Below, in pieces: positions 1 through 12,200 of a stretch of 64,000 nucleotides of DNA. Under the pieces are notes generated by a model. The model had not been told where the DNA came from. It worked only from the letters and a program-made list of their open reading frames with translations, and did not search any database. The position numbers were made by a program, and so were the translations under genes. Location: contig JAQSEB010000091.1 in assembly GCA_030063045.1 (NCBI GenBank), positions 1 through 64,000 on the forward strand, in the 5' to 3' direction. The stretch is from Pratylenchus scribneri (taxonomy: Eukaryota > Nematoda > Chromadorea > Rhabditida > Pratylenchidae). The stretch's first letter is position 1; every line of letters begins with the position of its first letter.

Positions 1-144
1 GGGAATTTTTCATTTTTCATTTTGAAAATCGCTTCCAGCGAGGCCAATTTTTCATTGATTTTCCCCGATTTTCGGGATTTTTCTCAGTTTTTTCTATGAT
101 TTTTCGAATTTTTTAGGAATTTTCTAGTTTTTTGAAATTTTCCC

Positions 145-195
145 CCCTACCCTACCTACCTAACCCTAACCCCTAGCCCTAACCCTAGACCCTAG
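145..195 (-). repeat. Telomere-like G-rich block (first of 41)
   Basis: Read on the minus strand, the block has at least six runs of three or more G separated by 3-4 base loops (TTA, CTA, TCTA). It therefore satisfies the usual G-quadruplex pattern. On the + strand it reads as CCTAACCCTAACCCCTAGCC-type words. It differs from both TTAGGC and a pure TTAGGG array because the loops vary. The same block recurs in every monomer, with small type-specific differences at its inner end. Confidence 0.85.
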
Positions 196-354
196 CCCAT
201 ACCCAAGCTCTATGCGGATACCCTGGCTTGAGGCGGACATCCTGGCGCTGTCTGAAATTTTTTTTTCTCTTTTTCTCTCATCAGCCGATACATAATGGCT
301 TCTATTGTTTTTCTTATTAGTTTTTCAAAATTTCTTATTTTTTTAATCTCTTCC

Positions 355-1038
355 CCAAGGGCCCTAGAAACCCTAGACCCTAGCCCCTACTAATTTTTCT
401 CTTCTACTAATACAGTATCCTCTCTCTTTCTAATCACACTTACCTGTCTATTCGCCTCCTTTCTTCTTAGTTTTTTTCTAATTTTTCTTAGTCAATTCTA
501 ACTTTTTTTTCTTATTTTTTTTCTCATTTTTTTCTCTATTTTCAGATAGTTTTAATCGTTTTTTAGCCACTGCCTTCCGGGCCGAATTTTTTTTGATTTT
601 TTAGGCGGCCGTTTTTTCCTAAAAAGAATTTTTCAAAACTCGGCCAGGCCTTTAGGCTGGCCGAGGCGAATTTTTTTGGGAATTTTTCATTTTTTAATTT
701 GAAAATCGCCTCCGGCGAGGCCTGTTTTTCAATCATTTTTCCCCGATTTTCGGGATTTTTCTCTCTTTTTTTCATATTTTCTCCACTTTTTTCATGTTTT
801 TTTCTTTTTTTTGAAAATTTTTTCCTACCCTACCTACCTAACCCTAACCCCTAGCCCTAACCCTAGCCCTAAGCCCATACCCTATCGCTAAGCGGATACC
901 CTGGCTTGAGGCGGACATCCTGGCGCTCACCGAAAATTTTTCTAATCATTTTTTCTCTCATCAGCCAATATCTAATGGCTGCTATTTTTTCTTAATTTTC
1001 TTAGATTTTTCTAAATTTCTTATTTTTTTATCGATTCC
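355..1038. repeat. Type B monomer, 684 bp (first complete copy)
   Basis: This is the commonest monomer, 23 copies. It is marked by ACTAATACAGTATCCTCTC after the junction word, by GGCGGCCG in the middle, and by CCCTATCGCTAAGCGG after the telomere-like block. Neighbouring B copies are exactly 684 bp apart. Twenty-two copies keep an identical stop-free stretch on the minus strand (for example 563-775). The copy near 20,950-21,160 has lost one T in a T-run and so breaks that frame. B may be followed by A, B or C. Confidence 0.9.
639..665. repeat. Conserved GC-rich hairpin inside each monomer (example in B)
   Basis: The sequence folds as CTCGGCCAGGCC, a TTTA loop, then GGCTGGCCGAG, a stem of 11-12 bp with one bulged G. 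In C monomers the arms are CTCGGCCTGGCC and GGCCGGCCGAG. In A they are weaker. The hairpin stands out because the surrounding monomer is mostly T and A. Its function is unknown. Confidence 0.7.
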
Positions 1039-1705
1039 CCAAGGGCCCTAGAAACCCTATACCTAAGCCCCTACTAATTTTTCTCTTCTAATAATACAGT
1101 ATCCTCCTCTCTTTCTAATCACACTTACCTGCCTATTCGCCTCCTTTCTTTTCTAAATTTCTTAGTTTATTCTAACTTTTTTTTCTTATATATTTTTCTT
1201 AGTTTTTTTCTCTCATTTTTAGATTCTTTTCTTAGTTTTTCGGCCTCTGCCTTCCAGGCATTTTTTTTCGATTTTTTTCGGGCCGATTTTTTTTTAAAAG
1301 AATTTTTCAAAACTCGGCCACGCCTTTAGGCTGGACGAGGCGAATTTTTTTGGGAATTTTTCATTTTTCATTTTGAAAATCGCTTCCAGCGAGGCCAATT
1401 TTTCATTGATTTTCCCCGATTTTCGGGATTTTTCTCAGTTTTTTCTATGATTTTTCGAATTTTTTAGGAATTTTCTAGTTTTTTGAAATTTTCCCCCCTA
1501 CCCTACCTACCTAACCCTAACCCCTAGCCCTAACCCTAGACCCTAGCCCATACCCAAGCTCTATGCGGATACCCTGGCTTGAGGCGGACATCCTGGCGCT
1601 GTCTGAAATTTTTTTTTCTCTTTTTCTCTCATCAGCCGATACATAATGGCTTCTATTGTTTTTCTTATTAGTTTTTCAAAATTTCTTATTTTTTTAATCT
1701 CTTCC
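1039..1705. repeat. Type A monomer, 667 bp (first complete copy)
   Basis: Fourteen copies. Type A is marked by CCCTATACCTAAGCC just after the junction word, a TTATATATTTTTC stretch, and CATACCCAAGCTCTATGCGG after the telomere-like block. A B-A-B step is 1,351 bp, giving 667 bp for A. Every complete A copy in the window is followed by B. Its GC-rich hairpin is less perfect than in B and C, because the two arms differ at two or three positions. Confidence 0.9.
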
Positions 1706-2389
1706 CCAAGGGCCCTAGAAACCCTAGACCCTAGCCCCTACTAATTTTTCTCTTCTACTAATACAGTATCCTCTCTCTTTCTAATCACACTTACCTGTCT
1801 ATTCGCCTCCTTTCTTCTTAGTTTTTTTCTAATTTTTCTTAGTCAATTCTAACTTTTTTTTCTTATTTTTTTTCTCATTTTTTTCTCTATTTTCAGATAG
1901 TTTTAATCGTTTTTTAGCCACTGCCTTCCGGGCCGAATTTTTTTTGATTTTTTAGGCGGCCGTTTTTTCCTAAAAAGAATTTTTCAAAACTCGGCCAGGC
2001 CTTTAGGCTGGCCGAGGCGAATTTTTTTGGGAATTTTTCATTTTTTAATTTGAAAATCGCCTCCGGCGAGGCCTGTTTTTCAATCATTTTTCCCCGATTT
2101 TCGGGATTTTTCTCTCTTTTTTTCATATTTTCTCCACTTTTTTCATGTTTTTTTCTTTTTTTTGAAAATTTTTTCCTACCCTACCTACCTAACCCTAACC
2201 CCTAGCCCTAACCCTAGCCCTAAGCCCATACCCTATCGCTAAGCGGATACCCTGGCTTGAGGCGGACATCCTGGCGCTCACCGAAAATTTTTCTAATCAT
2301 TTTTTCTCTCATCAGCCAATATCTAATGGCTGCTATTTTTTCTTAATTTTCTTAGATTTTTCTAAATTTCTTATTTTTTTATCGATTCC

Positions 2390-3081
2390 CCAAGGGCCCT
2401 AGAAACCCTACACCTAAGCCCCTACTAATTTTTGCTCTTCTAATAATACAGTATCCTCTCTTTTTCTAATCACACTTACCTGTCTATTCGCCTCCTTTCT
2501 TTCCTAAATTTCTTAGTTTTTTCTTAGCCAATTCTAACTTTTTTCTTAGTTTTTTTCTTCCACTTTTTTCTCTGTTTTTCAATTATTTTCTTTGTTTTTC
2601 GGCATCTGCCTTCCAGGCATATTTTTTCCAATTTTTTTCTCGGCCATTTTTTCCCAAAAAGAATTTTTCAAAACTCGGCCTGGCCTTTAGGCCGGCCGAG
2701 GCGAATTTTTTTTGGAATTTTTCTTTTTTCATTTTGAAAATCGCCTCCGGCGAGGCCTGTTTTTCACTGATTTTTCCTCGTTTTTCGGGATTTTTTCCGG
2801 AATTTTCTATGATTTTTCGAATTTTTTAGGAATTTTCTAGTTTTTTGAAATTTCTCCCCTACCCTACCTACCTAACCCTAACCCCTAGCCCTAACCCTAG
2901 ACCCTAGCCCATACCCAAGCTCTATGCGGATACCCTGGCGATGAGCGGACATCCTGGCGCTCACTTTCGATTTTTTCTAATCATTTTTTTCTCTTAATCA
3001 GCCAATATCTATTGGCTTCTATTGTTTTTCTTAGTTTTTCTAAAATTCTTAGTTGTTTTTCTATTTTTTAATCTCTTCCCC
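2390..3081. repeat. Type C monomer 1, 692 bp
   Basis: Type C is marked by TTTCCAATTTTTTTCTCGGCC, a perfect AGCCAATATCTATTGGCT hairpin, and CTGGCGATGAGCGG instead of the usual CTGGCTTGAGGCGG. This copy has the CCCTACACCTAAG / TTTTTGCTCTTC subvariant at its left end, shared only with the copy at 19,382. It is followed by A. Confidence 0.85.
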
Positions 3082-5800
3082 CCAAGGGCCCTAGAAACCC
3101 TATACCTAAGCCCCTACTAATTTTTCTCTTCTAATAATACAGTATCCTCCTCTCTTTCTAATCACACTTACCTGCCTATTCGCCTCCTTTCTTTTCTAAA
3201 TTTCTTAGTTTATTCTAACTTTTTTTTCTTATATATTTTTCTTAGTTTTTTTCTCTCATTTTTAGATTCTTTTCTTAGTTTTTCGGCCTCTGCCTTCCAG
3301 GCATTTTTTTTCGATTTTTTTCGGGCCGATTTTTTTTTAAAAGAATTTTTCAAAACTCGGCCACGCCTTTAGGCTGGACGAGGCGAATTTTTTTGGGAAT
3401 TTTTCATTTTTCATTTTGAAAATCGCTTCCAGCGAGGCCAATTTTTCATTGATTTTCCCCGATTTTCGGGATTTTTCTCAGTTTTTTCTATGATTTTTCG
3501 AATTTTTTAGGAATTTTCTAGTTTTTTGAAATTTTCCCCCCTACCCTACCTACCTAACCCTAACCCCTAGCCCTAACCCTAGACCCTAGCCCATACCCAA
3601 GCTCTATGCGGATACCCTGGCTTGAGGCGGACATCCTGGCGCTGTCTGAAATTTTTTTTTCTCTTTTTCTCTCATCAGCCGATACATAATGGCTTCTATT
3701 GTTTTTCTTATTAGTTTTTCAAAATTTCTTATTTTTTTAATCTCTTCCCCAAGGGCCCTAGAAACCCTAGACCCTAGCCCCTACTAATTTTTCTCTTCTA
3801 CTAATACAGTATCCTCTCTCTTTCTAATCACACTTACCTGTCTATTCGCCTCCTTTCTTCTTAGTTTTTTTCTAATTTTTCTTAGTCAATTCTAACTTTT
3901 TTTTCTTATTTTTTTTCTCATTTTTTTCTCTATTTTCAGATAGTTTTAATCGTTTTTTAGCCACTGCCTTCCGGGCCGAATTTTTTTTGATTTTTTAGGC
4001 GGCCGTTTTTTCCTAAAAAGAATTTTTCAAAACTCGGCCAGGCCTTTAGGCTGGCCGAGGCGAATTTTTTTGGGAATTTTTCATTTTTTAATTTGAAAAT
4101 CGCCTCCGGCGAGGCCTGTTTTTCAATCATTTTTCCCCGATTTTCGGGATTTTTCTCTCTTTTTTTCATATTTTCTCCACTTTTTTCATGTTTTTTTCTT
4201 TTTTTTGAAAATTTTTTCCTACCCTACCTACCTAACCCTAACCCCTAGCCCTAACCCTAGCCCTAAGCCCATACCCTATCGCTAAGCGGATACCCTGGCT
4301 TGAGGCGGACATCCTGGCGCTCACCGAAAATTTTTCTAATCATTTTTTCTCTCATCAGCCAATATCTAATGGCTGCTATTTTTTCTTAATTTTCTTAGAT
4401 TTTTCTAAATTTCTTATTTTTTTATCGATTCCCCAAGGGCCCTAGAAACCCTAGACCCTAGCCCCTACTAATTTTTCTCTTCTACTAATACAGTATCCTC
4501 TCTCTTTCTAATCACACTTACCTGTCTATTCGCCTCCTTTCTTCTTAGTTTTTTTCTAATTTTTCTTAGTCAATTCTAACTTTTTTTTCTTATTTTTTTT
4601 CTCATTTTTTTCTCTATTTTCAGATAGTTTTAATCGTTTTTTAGCCACTGCCTTCCGGGCCGAATTTTTTTTGATTTTTTAGGCGGCCGTTTTTTCCTAA
4701 AAAGAATTTTTCAAAACTCGGCCAGGCCTTTAGGCTGGCCGAGGCGAATTTTTTTGGGAATTTTTCATTTTTTAATTTGAAAATCGCCTCCGGCGAGGCC
4801 TGTTTTTCAATCATTTTTCCCCGATTTTCGGGATTTTTCTCTCTTTTTTTCATATTTTCTCCACTTTTTTCATGTTTTTTTCTTTTTTTTGAAAATTTTT
4901 TCCTACCCTACCTACCTAACCCTAACCCCTAGCCCTAACCCTAGCCCTAAGCCCATACCCTATCGCTAAGCGGATACCCTGGCTTGAGGCGGACATCCTG
5001 GCGCTCACCGAAAATTTTTCTAATCATTTTTTCTCTCATCAGCCAATATCTAATGGCTGCTATTTTTTCTTAATTTTCTTAGATTTTTCTAAATTTCTTA
5101 TTTTTTTATCGATTCCCCAAGGGCCCTAGAAACCCTAGACCCTAGCCCCTACTAATTTTTCTCTTCTACTAATACAGTATCCTCTCTCTTTCTAATCACA
5201 CTTACCTGTCTATTCGCCTCCTTTCTTCTTAGTTTTTTTCTAATTTTTCTTAGTCAATTCTAACTTTTTTTTCTTATTTTTTTTCTCATTTTTTTCTCTA
5301 TTTTCAGATAGTTTTAATCGTTTTTTAGCCACTGCCTTCCGGGCCGAATTTTTTTTGATTTTTTAGGCGGCCGTTTTTTCCTAAAAAGAATTTTTCAAAA
5401 CTCGGCCAGGCCTTTAGGCTGGCCGAGGCGAATTTTTTTGGGAATTTTTCATTTTTTAATTTGAAAATCGCCTCCGGCGAGGCCTGTTTTTCAATCATTT
5501 TTCCCCGATTTTCGGGATTTTTCTCTCTTTTTTTCATATTTTCTCCACTTTTTTCATGTTTTTTTCTTTTTTTTGAAAATTTTTTCCTACCCTACCTACC
5601 TAACCCTAACCCCTAGCCCTAACCCTAGCCCTAAGCCCATACCCTATCGCTAAGCGGATACCCTGGCTTGAGGCGGACATCCTGGCGCTCACCGAAAATT
5701 TTTCTAATCATTTTTTCTCTCATCAGCCAATATCTAATGGCTGCTATTTTTTCTTAATTTTCTTAGATTTTTCTAAATTTCTTATTTTTTTATCGATTCC

Positions 5801-6494
5801 CCAAGGGCCCTAGAAACCCTAGACCTAAGCCCCTACTAATTTTTCTCTTCTAATAATACAGTATCCTCCTCTCTTTTTCTAATCACACTTACCTGTCTAT
5901 TCGCCTCCTTTCTTTCCTAAATTTCTTAGTTTTTTCTTAGCCAATTCTAACTTTTTTCTTAGTTTTTTTCTTCCACTTTTTTCTCTGTTTTTCAATTATT
6001 TTCTTTGTTTTTCGGCATCTGCCTTCCAGGCATATTTTTTCCAATTTTTTTCTCGGCCATTTTTTCCCAAAAAGAATTTTTCAAAACTCGGCCTGGCCTT
6101 TAGGCCGGCCGAGGCGAATTTTTTTTGGAATTTTTCTTTTTTCATTTTGAAAATCGCCTCCGGCGAGGCCTGTTTTTCACTGATTTTTCCTCGTTTTTCG
6201 GGATTTTTTCCGGAATTTTCTATGATTTTTCGAATTTTTTAGGAATTTTCTAGTTTTTTGAAATTTCTCCCCTACCCTACCTACCTAACCCTAACCCCTA
6301 GCCCTAACCCTAGACCCTAGCCCATACCCAAGCTCTATGCGGATACCCTGGCGATGAGCGGACATCCTGGCGCTCACTTTCGATTTTTTCTAATCATTTT
6401 TTTCTCTTAATCAGCCAATATCTATTGGCTTCTATTGTTTTTCTTAGTTTTTCTAAAATTCTTAGTTGTTTTTCTATTTTTTAATCTCTTCCCC
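5801..6494. repeat. Type C monomer 2, 694 bp
   Basis: Same layout as the other C copies, but with the CCCTAGACCTAAG left end and an extra dinucleotide in TATCCTCCTCTC. This subvariant is shared with the copy at 8,530. Followed by A. Confidence 0.85.
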
Positions 6495-8529
6495 CCAAGG
6501 GCCCTAGAAACCCTATACCTAAGCCCCTACTAATTTTTCTCTTCTAATAATACAGTATCCTCCTCTCTTTCTAATCACACTTACCTGCCTATTCGCCTCC
6601 TTTCTTTTCTAAATTTCTTAGTTTATTCTAACTTTTTTTTCTTATATATTTTTCTTAGTTTTTTTCTCTCATTTTTAGATTCTTTTCTTAGTTTTTCGGC
6701 CTCTGCCTTCCAGGCATTTTTTTTCGATTTTTTTCGGGCCGATTTTTTTTTAAAAGAATTTTTCAAAACTCGGCCACGCCTTTAGGCTGGACGAGGCGAA
6801 TTTTTTTGGGAATTTTTCATTTTTCATTTTGAAAATCGCTTCCAGCGAGGCCAATTTTTCATTGATTTTCCCCGATTTTCGGGATTTTTCTCAGTTTTTT
6901 CTATGATTTTTCGAATTTTTTAGGAATTTTCTAGTTTTTTGAAATTTTCCCCCCTACCCTACCTACCTAACCCTAACCCCTAGCCCTAACCCTAGACCCT
7001 AGCCCATACCCAAGCTCTATGCGGATACCCTGGCTTGAGGCGGACATCCTGGCGCTGTCTGAAATTTTTTTTTCTCTTTTTCTCTCATCAGCCGATACAT
7101 AATGGCTTCTATTGTTTTTCTTATTAGTTTTTCAAAATTTCTTATTTTTTTAATCTCTTCCCCAAGGGCCCTAGAAACCCTAGACCCTAGCCCCTACTAA
7201 TTTTTCTCTTCTACTAATACAGTATCCTCTCTCTTTCTAATCACACTTACCTGTCTATTCGCCTCCTTTCTTCTTAGTTTTTTTCTAATTTTTCTTAGTC
7301 AATTCTAACTTTTTTTTCTTATTTTTTTTCTCATTTTTTTCTCTATTTTCAGATAGTTTTAATCGTTTTTTAGCCACTGCCTTCCGGGCCGAATTTTTTT
7401 TGATTTTTTAGGCGGCCGTTTTTTCCTAAAAAGAATTTTTCAAAACTCGGCCAGGCCTTTAGGCTGGCCGAGGCGAATTTTTTTGGGAATTTTTCATTTT
7501 TTAATTTGAAAATCGCCTCCGGCGAGGCCTGTTTTTCAATCATTTTTCCCCGATTTTCGGGATTTTTCTCTCTTTTTTTCATATTTTCTCCACTTTTTTC
7601 ATGTTTTTTTCTTTTTTTTGAAAATTTTTTCCTACCCTACCTACCTAACCCTAACCCCTAGCCCTAACCCTAGCCCTAAGCCCATACCCTATCGCTAAGC
7701 GGATACCCTGGCTTGAGGCGGACATCCTGGCGCTCACCGAAAATTTTTCTAATCATTTTTTCTCTCATCAGCCAATATCTAATGGCTGCTATTTTTTCTT
7801 AATTTTCTTAGATTTTTCTAAATTTCTTATTTTTTTATCGATTCCCCAAGGGCCCTAGAAACCCTAGACCCTAGCCCCTACTAATTTTTCTCTTCTACTA
7901 ATACAGTATCCTCTCTCTTTCTAATCACACTTACCTGTCTATTCGCCTCCTTTCTTCTTAGTTTTTTTCTAATTTTTCTTAGTCAATTCTAACTTTTTTT
8001 TCTTATTTTTTTTCTCATTTTTTTCTCTATTTTCAGATAGTTTTAATCGTTTTTTAGCCACTGCCTTCCGGGCCGAATTTTTTTTGATTTTTTAGGCGGC
8101 CGTTTTTTCCTAAAAAGAATTTTTCAAAACTCGGCCAGGCCTTTAGGCTGGCCGAGGCGAATTTTTTTGGGAATTTTTCATTTTTTAATTTGAAAATCGC
8201 CTCCGGCGAGGCCTGTTTTTCAATCATTTTTCCCCGATTTTCGGGATTTTTCTCTCTTTTTTTCATATTTTCTCCACTTTTTTCATGTTTTTTTCTTTTT
8301 TTTGAAAATTTTTTCCTACCCTACCTACCTAACCCTAACCCCTAGCCCTAACCCTAGCCCTAAGCCCATACCCTATCGCTAAGCGGATACCCTGGCTTGA
8401 GGCGGACATCCTGGCGCTCACCGAAAATTTTTCTAATCATTTTTTCTCTCATCAGCCAATATCTAATGGCTGCTATTTTTTCTTAATTTTCTTAGATTTT
8501 TCTAAATTTCTTATTTTTTTATCGATTCC

Positions 8530-9223
8530 CCAAGGGCCCTAGAAACCCTAGACCTAAGCCCCTACTAATTTTTCTCTTCTAATAATACAGTATCCTCCTC
8601 TCTTTTTCTAATCACACTTACCTGTCTATTCGCCTCCTTTCTTTCCTAAATTTCTTAGTTTTTTCTTAGCCAATTCTAACTTTTTTCTTAGTTTTTTTCT
8701 TCCACTTTTTTCTCTGTTTTTCAATTATTTTCTTTGTTTTTCGGCATCTGCCTTCCAGGCATATTTTTTCCAATTTTTTTCTCGGCCATTTTTTCCCAAA
8801 AAGAATTTTTCAAAACTCGGCCTGGCCTTTAGGCCGGCCGAGGCGAATTTTTTTTGGAATTTTTCTTTTTTCATTTTGAAAATCGCCTCCGGCGAGGCCT
8901 GTTTTTCACTGATTTTTCCTCGTTTTTCGGGATTTTTTCCGGAATTTTCTATGATTTTTCGAATTTTTTAGGAATTTTCTAGTTTTTTGAAATTTCTCCC
9001 CTACCCTACCTACCTAACCCTAACCCCTAGCCCTAACCCTAGACCCTAGCCCATACCCAAGCTCTATGCGGATACCCTGGCGATGAGCGGACATCCTGGC
9101 GCTCACTTTCGATTTTTTCTAATCATTTTTTTCTCTTAATCAGCCAATATCTATTGGCTTCTATTGTTTTTCTTAGTTTTTCTAAAATTCTTAGTTGTTT
9201 TTCTATTTTTTAATCTCTTCCCC
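8530..9223. repeat. Type C monomer 3, 694 bp
   Basis: Looks like a copy of the C monomer at 5,801-6,494, including its private left-end words. The surrounding B-C-A-B order is also the same, which suggests that a multi-monomer block was duplicated. Followed by A. Confidence 0.85.
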
Positions 9224-12200
9224 CCAAGGGCCCTAGAAACCCTATACCTAAGCCCCTACTAATTTTTCTCTTCTAATAATACAGTATCCTCCTCTCTTTC
9301 TAATCACACTTACCTGCCTATTCGCCTCCTTTCTTTTCTAAATTTCTTAGTTTATTCTAACTTTTTTTTCTTATATATTTTTCTTAGTTTTTTTCTCTCA
9401 TTTTTAGATTCTTTTCTTAGTTTTTCGGCCTCTGCCTTCCAGGCATTTTTTTTCGATTTTTTTCGGGCCGATTTTTTTTTAAAAGAATTTTTCAAAACTC
9501 GGCCACGCCTTTAGGCTGGACGAGGCGAATTTTTTTGGGAATTTTTCATTTTTCATTTTGAAAATCGCTTCCAGCGAGGCCAATTTTTCATTGATTTTCC
9601 CCGATTTTCGGGATTTTTCTCAGTTTTTTCTATGATTTTTCGAATTTTTTAGGAATTTTCTAGTTTTTTGAAATTTTCCCCCCTACCCTACCTACCTAAC
9701 CCTAACCCCTAGCCCTAACCCTAGACCCTAGCCCATACCCAAGCTCTATGCGGATACCCTGGCTTGAGGCGGACATCCTGGCGCTGTCTGAAATTTTTTT
9801 TTCTCTTTTTCTCTCATCAGCCGATACATAATGGCTTCTATTGTTTTTCTTATTAGTTTTTCAAAATTTCTTATTTTTTTAATCTCTTCCCCAAGGGCCC
9901 TAGAAACCCTAGACCCTAGCCCCTACTAATTTTTCTCTTCTACTAATACAGTATCCTCTCTCTTTCTAATCACACTTACCTGTCTATTCGCCTCCTTTCT
10001 TCTTAGTTTTTTTCTAATTTTTCTTAGTCAATTCTAACTTTTTTTTCTTATTTTTTTTCTCATTTTTTTCTCTATTTTCAGATAGTTTTAATCGTTTTTT
10101 AGCCACTGCCTTCCGGGCCGAATTTTTTTTGATTTTTTAGGCGGCCGTTTTTTCCTAAAAAGAATTTTTCAAAACTCGGCCAGGCCTTTAGGCTGGCCGA
10201 GGCGAATTTTTTTGGGAATTTTTCATTTTTTAATTTGAAAATCGCCTCCGGCGAGGCCTGTTTTTCAATCATTTTTCCCCGATTTTCGGGATTTTTCTCT
10301 CTTTTTTTCATATTTTCTCCACTTTTTTCATGTTTTTTTCTTTTTTTTGAAAATTTTTTCCTACCCTACCTACCTAACCCTAACCCCTAGCCCTAACCCT
10401 AGCCCTAAGCCCATACCCTATCGCTAAGCGGATACCCTGGCTTGAGGCGGACATCCTGGCGCTCACCGAAAATTTTTCTAATCATTTTTTCTCTCATCAG
10501 CCAATATCTAATGGCTGCTATTTTTTCTTAATTTTCTTAGATTTTTCTAAATTTCTTATTTTTTTATCGATTCCCCAAGGGCCCTAGAAACCCTATACCT
10601 AAGCCCCTACTAATTTTTCTCTTCTAATAATACAGTATCCTCCTCTCTTTCTAATCACACTTACCTGCCTATTCGCCTCCTTTCTTTTCTAAATTTCTTA
10701 GTTTATTCTAACTTTTTTTTCTTATATATTTTTCTTAGTTTTTTTCTCTCATTTTTAGATTCTTTTCTTAGTTTTTCGGCCTCTGCCTTCCAGGCATTTT
10801 TTTTCGATTTTTTTCGGGCCGATTTTTTTTTAAAAGAATTTTTCAAAACTCGGCCACGCCTTTAGGCTGGACGAGGCGAATTTTTTTGGGAATTTTTCAT
10901 TTTTCATTTTGAAAATCGCTTCCAGCGAGGCCAATTTTTCATTGATTTTCCCCGATTTTCGGGATTTTTCTCAGTTTTTTCTATGATTTTTCGAATTTTT
11001 TAGGAATTTTCTAGTTTTTTGAAATTTTCCCCCCTACCCTACCTACCTAACCCTAACCCCTAGCCCTAACCCTAGACCCTAGCCCATACCCAAGCTCTAT
11101 GCGGATACCCTGGCTTGAGGCGGACATCCTGGCGCTGTCTGAAATTTTTATTTCTCTTTTTCTCTCATCAGCCGATACATAATGGCTTCTATTGTTTTTC
11201 TTATTAGTTTTTCAAAATTTCTTATTTTTTTAATCTCTTCCCCAAGGGCCCTAGAAACCCTAGACCCTAGCCCCTACTAATTTTTCTCTTCTACTAATAC
11301 AGTATCCTCTCTCTTTCTAATCACACTTACCTGTCTATTCGCCTCCTTTCTTCTTAGTTTTTTTCTAATTTTTCTTAGTCAATTCTAACTTTTTTTTCTT
11401 ATTTTTTTTCTCATTTTTTTCTCTATTTTCAGATAGTTTTAATCGTTTTTTAGCCACTGCCTTCCGGGCCGAATTTTTTTTGATTTTTTAGGCGGCCGTT
11501 TTTTCCTAAAAAGAATTTTTCAAAACTCGGCCAGGCCTTTAGGCTGGCCGAGGCGAATTTTTTTGGGAATTTTTCATTTTTTAATTTGAAAATCGCCTCC
11601 GGCGAGGCCTGTTTTTCAATCATTTTTCCCCGATTTTCGGGATTTTTCTCTCTTTTTTTCATATTTTCTCCACTTTTTTCATGTTTTTTTCTTTTTTTTG
11701 AAAATTTTTTCCTACCCTACCTACCTAACCCTAACCCCTAGCCCTAACCCTAGCCCTAAGCCCATACCCTATCGCTAAGCGGATACCCTGGCTTGAGGCG
11801 GACATCCTGGCGCTCACCGAAAATTTTTCTAATCATTTTTTCTCTCATCAGCCAATATCTAATGGCTGCTATTTTTTCTTAATTTTCTTAGATTTTTCTA
11901 AATTTCTTATTTTTTTATCGATTCCCCAAGGGCCCTAGAAACCCTAGACCCTAGCCCCTACTAATTTTTCTCTTCTACTAATACAGTATCCTCTCTCTTT
12001 CTAATCACACTTACCTGTCTATTCGCCTCCTTTCTTCTTAGTTTTTTTCTAATTTTTCTTAGTCAATTCTAACTTTTTTTTCTTATTTTTTTTCTCATTT
12101 TTTTCTCTATTTTCAGATAGTTTTAATCGTTTTTTAGCCACTGCCTTCCGGGCCGAATTTTTTTTGATTTTTTAGGCGGCCGTTTTTTCCTAAAAAGAAT

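Noticed and set aside
563..775. A 70-codon minus-strand frame repeated identically 22 times in the satellite
   Set aside because: It exists because the B monomers are almost identical. It covers the hairpin and T-rich parts, is Lys/Phe-biased by composition, and is absent from A and C. One copy is broken with no other change nearby. No protein features.
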